DNA from: Akkermansiaceae bacterium
GTDB taxonomy: Bacteria; Verrucomicrobiota; Verrucomicrobiia; Verrucomicrobiales; Akkermansiaceae
NCBI GenBank assembly: GCA_023301765.1
Contig: JALZUC010000022.1
Location: forward strand, 1-64,000
DNA length: 64,000 bases
Direction: 5' to 3'
Positions within the stretch are counted from its first letter, which is position 1. Each line of letters opens with the position of its first letter. Under the pieces are notes generated by a model. That model ran no database searches and was not told the DNA's origin. It saw only the letters and a program-made list of their open reading frames with translations. The position numbers were made by a program, and so were the translations under genes. Shown in pieces: positions 62,500 to 64,000 of the stretch.

Positions 62500-64000
62500 T
62501 TACTCCTTGTCGTCCTCAGCACTTGGGCTCCACTCCTCAGCGTCTCCAGTGGAGGCGAGGTTGAATGCCTGCTCAAGACCAACGAGGTCACCAGACGGAC
62601 GTAGTGTCTCGAAGCTGGCTGACTCTTTCTCAAGCTGCTCTGGATCGTAGTCAACGGCCTTGATGGAGAGACCAATACGGCGCTCCACTTTGTCCACCTT
62701 GATTACACGGGCTTCGATATCGTCGCCCACCTTGATGACGTCCTTGACCTTCTCAACGTGCCCTTCAGCAAGCTGGGAGATGTGGATAAGACCATCAATG
62801 TCATTCTCGAGGTTAACAAATGCTCCGAAGCTTGCGATCTTAGCGACTTGACCTTTAACGAGGTCACCGACCTTGAAGTTACCTTCGATCTCAGACCATG
62901 GATCACCGTCAAGCTGCTTGACGCCAAGGGAAACACGCTGGTTTTCCTTGTCGATGCTGAGCACTATTGCTTCCACTTCGTCGCCCTTCTTGAGGATCTC
63001 TGATGGGTGGTTGATCTTGCGTGTCCATGAAAGATCGGACACGTGGATCATACCGTCGATACCTTCTTCCATTCCGAGGAATGCACCGTAAGGAGTGAGG
63101 TTGCGCACCTCGCCCTTGACCTGGCTGCCGATAGGGTACTTCTGCTCGAGGATGTCCCATGGATTTTCGTCCATTTGGCGAACACCGAGAGAGATCTTCT
63201 GCTCTTCGATGGAGATACCGAGCACAACTGCTTTGATCTCTTGATCGATTTCAAGCACATCGCTTGGGCGGTTGATACGCTTGACCCAAGATAACTCGGA
63301 TACGTGCACAAGGCCTTCTACGCCGCTCTCCATCTCGATGAAGGCACCGTAAGGAAGAAGCTTGGTAACTTTTCCGGTAACCTCTGTGCCGATTGGGTAA
63401 CGAGCTTCGATGTCTTCCCATGGGTTGTCCTCCATTTGCTTGAGGCCCAGAGAAACACGCTCTTTTTCACGATCAACATCCAGAATAAGAACTTCCACAA
63501 CTTGACCGATGTGAACCAGTGCAGATGGGTGAGAAATACGTCCCCAGCTCATGTCTGTAACGTGGAGAAGTCCGTCCATGCCCTGAAGGTCAACAAAGGC
63601 TCCGAAGTCAGTGATGTTCTTCACTTGACCGTCAACCTTATCGCCAACCTTGACGCTCTGGAGGAATAGCTGACGTTGCTCAGCACGCTCGCTCTCGATC
63701 ACTTCACGGCGTGAAAGAACGATGTTCTTACGCTCGTCGTTAACTTTAACGATCTTAAATTCGTAAACCTTACCAACGTATTCGTTGAGGTCTTTTGGTG
63801 GGATGATATCGACTTGTGATCCAGGAAGGAAAGCTTCGACACCGACGTTGACCATGAGACCACCTTTAACAGCGCTCTTGATCTTGCCTTTAACGAGTCC
63901 ACCATCGTGGAATACACCAACGATTTTTTCCCAGTTCTTACGGTGTGCGGCTTTCTCCTTAGAGAGCACGACCATACCTTCGTCGTTTTCGAGTTTCATC
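62500..64000 (-). CDS. rpsA: 30S ribosomal protein S1 (partial, N-terminus outside the window)
   Basis: S1 binds mRNA on the 30S subunit. About 499 residues are visible in the frame, which is open to the right window edge. Five S1 OB-fold repeats can be seen: near KSAVKGGLMVNVGVEAFLPG, NITDFGAFVDLQGMDGLLH, KLLPYGAFIEMESGVEGLVH, NLTPYGAFLGMEEGIDGMIH and KIASFGAFVNLENDIDGLIH, so the protein is a multi-repeat S1 with the N-terminal repeat(s) cut off. The Met at 63999 is internal. An acidic tail ends it. Because Shine-Dalgarno sequences are rare in this window, S1 may carry much of the mRNA recognition here (inference). Confidence 0.95.
   Translation of the reverse strand, partial: MKLENDEGMVVLSKEKAAHRKNWEKIVGVFHDGGLVKGKIKSAVKGGLMVNVGVEAFLPGSQVDIIPPKDLNEYVGKVYEFKIVKVNDERKNIVLSRREVIESERAEQRQLFLQSVKVGDKVDGQVKNITDFGAFVDLQGMDGLLHVTDMSWGRISHPSALVHIGQVVEVLILDVDREKERVSLGLKQMEDNPWEDIEARYPIGTEVTGKVTKLLPYGAFIEMESGVEGLVHVSELSWVKRINRPSDVLEIDQEIKAVVLGISIEEQKISLGVRQMDENPWDILEQKYPIGSQVKGEVRNLTPYGAFLGMEEGIDGMIHVSDLSWTRKINHPSEILKKGDEVEAIVLSIDKENQRVSLGVKQLDGDPWSEIEGNFKVGDLVKGQVAKIASFGAFVNLENDIDGLIHISQLAEGHVEKVKDVIKVGDDIEARVIKVDKVERRIGLSIKAVDYDPEQLEKESASFETLRPSGDLVGLEQAFNLASTGDAEEWSPSAEDDKE

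Noticed and set aside
1-64000. CRISPR array
   Set aside because: The only dense repeat is the 15-bp coding array at 1-165, which has no spacers, and no cas gene is present.

Overview
The window looks like a chromosomal segment of a Verrucomicrobiota bacterium (inference). The support is a C-terminal PEP-CTERM sorting signal (61349-62077), a CPBP glutamic protease of the kind annotated near PEP-CTERM systems (39088-39855), LuxC/LuxE homologues with no luciferase genes, a GldA/GldF/GldG-like ABC cluster, and many lipobox lipoproteins. These lipoproteins imply a didermal envelope, as does the TonB/ExbB/ExbD set. Almost no gene has a recognisable Shine-Dalgarno sequence. Sampled core genes run near 50 percent GC.

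Layout. 1-310 is the 3' end of a gene with (PTVAQ)n tandem repeats. 390-3425 holds guaB and guaA. 3676-4314 is a DUF2959-type lipoprotein. 4452-10316 is an AT-rich accessory island: a C5-cytosine methyltransferase, a 778-aa protein with two GHKL ATPase modules (MORC/MutL-like at the N-terminus, histidine-kinase-like at the C-terminus), a receiver protein with a HEPN-like RNRLAH motif, a convergent HNH nuclease, and an unknown 162-aa gene. This reads as a restriction-modification or defence system wired to a phosphorelay, and it is the most interesting part of the window. 10458-14771 has a C39-like secreted protein, cysE, infA, and luxC/luxE homologues. 14956-20540 has an MscS-type membrane protein, a lipoprotein, and the tyrA-aroA-cmk-plsC run. 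20728-21586 has a cupin, a selenocysteine tRNA and tRNA-Gln.

21934-32518 is rich in cell-envelope genes: a polysaccharide deacetylase, three L,D-transpeptidases, a lysozyme-like lipoprotein, and an LplT-PlsC fusion carrying a degenerate adenylation domain. A dynamin-like GTPase with a TrmH methyltransferase is also here. 32520-36016 holds DUF3137, LemA, miaA and an RRM protein, all on the minus strand. 36430-41567 holds a DD-carboxypeptidase, an Lrp regulator with an aminotransferase, the CPBP protease and nadE. 41605-45514 holds a TPR/beta-helix membrane protein and htpG. 45917-52115 is a plus-strand run of a Gld-like ABC exporter, DUF4340, YqeY, ispD and an ABM-fold protein. 52116-55578 is a minus-strand run tonB-exbB-exbD-def-apaG. 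55679-56919 holds an RluD-type synthase and a small unknown gene. 56925-60816 is nusA-infB-rbfA with no rimP. The end of the window has tRNA-Lys, a PEP-CTERM protein and the truncated rpsA.

Most of the window is housekeeping: purine, aromatic amino acid, NAD and isoprenoid synthesis, translation, peptidoglycan and the envelope. Start codons were moved inward where a lipobox, family length or an adjoining gene argued for it, and this is stated per gene. All functional calls rest on motifs read by eye and none was confirmed by a search.
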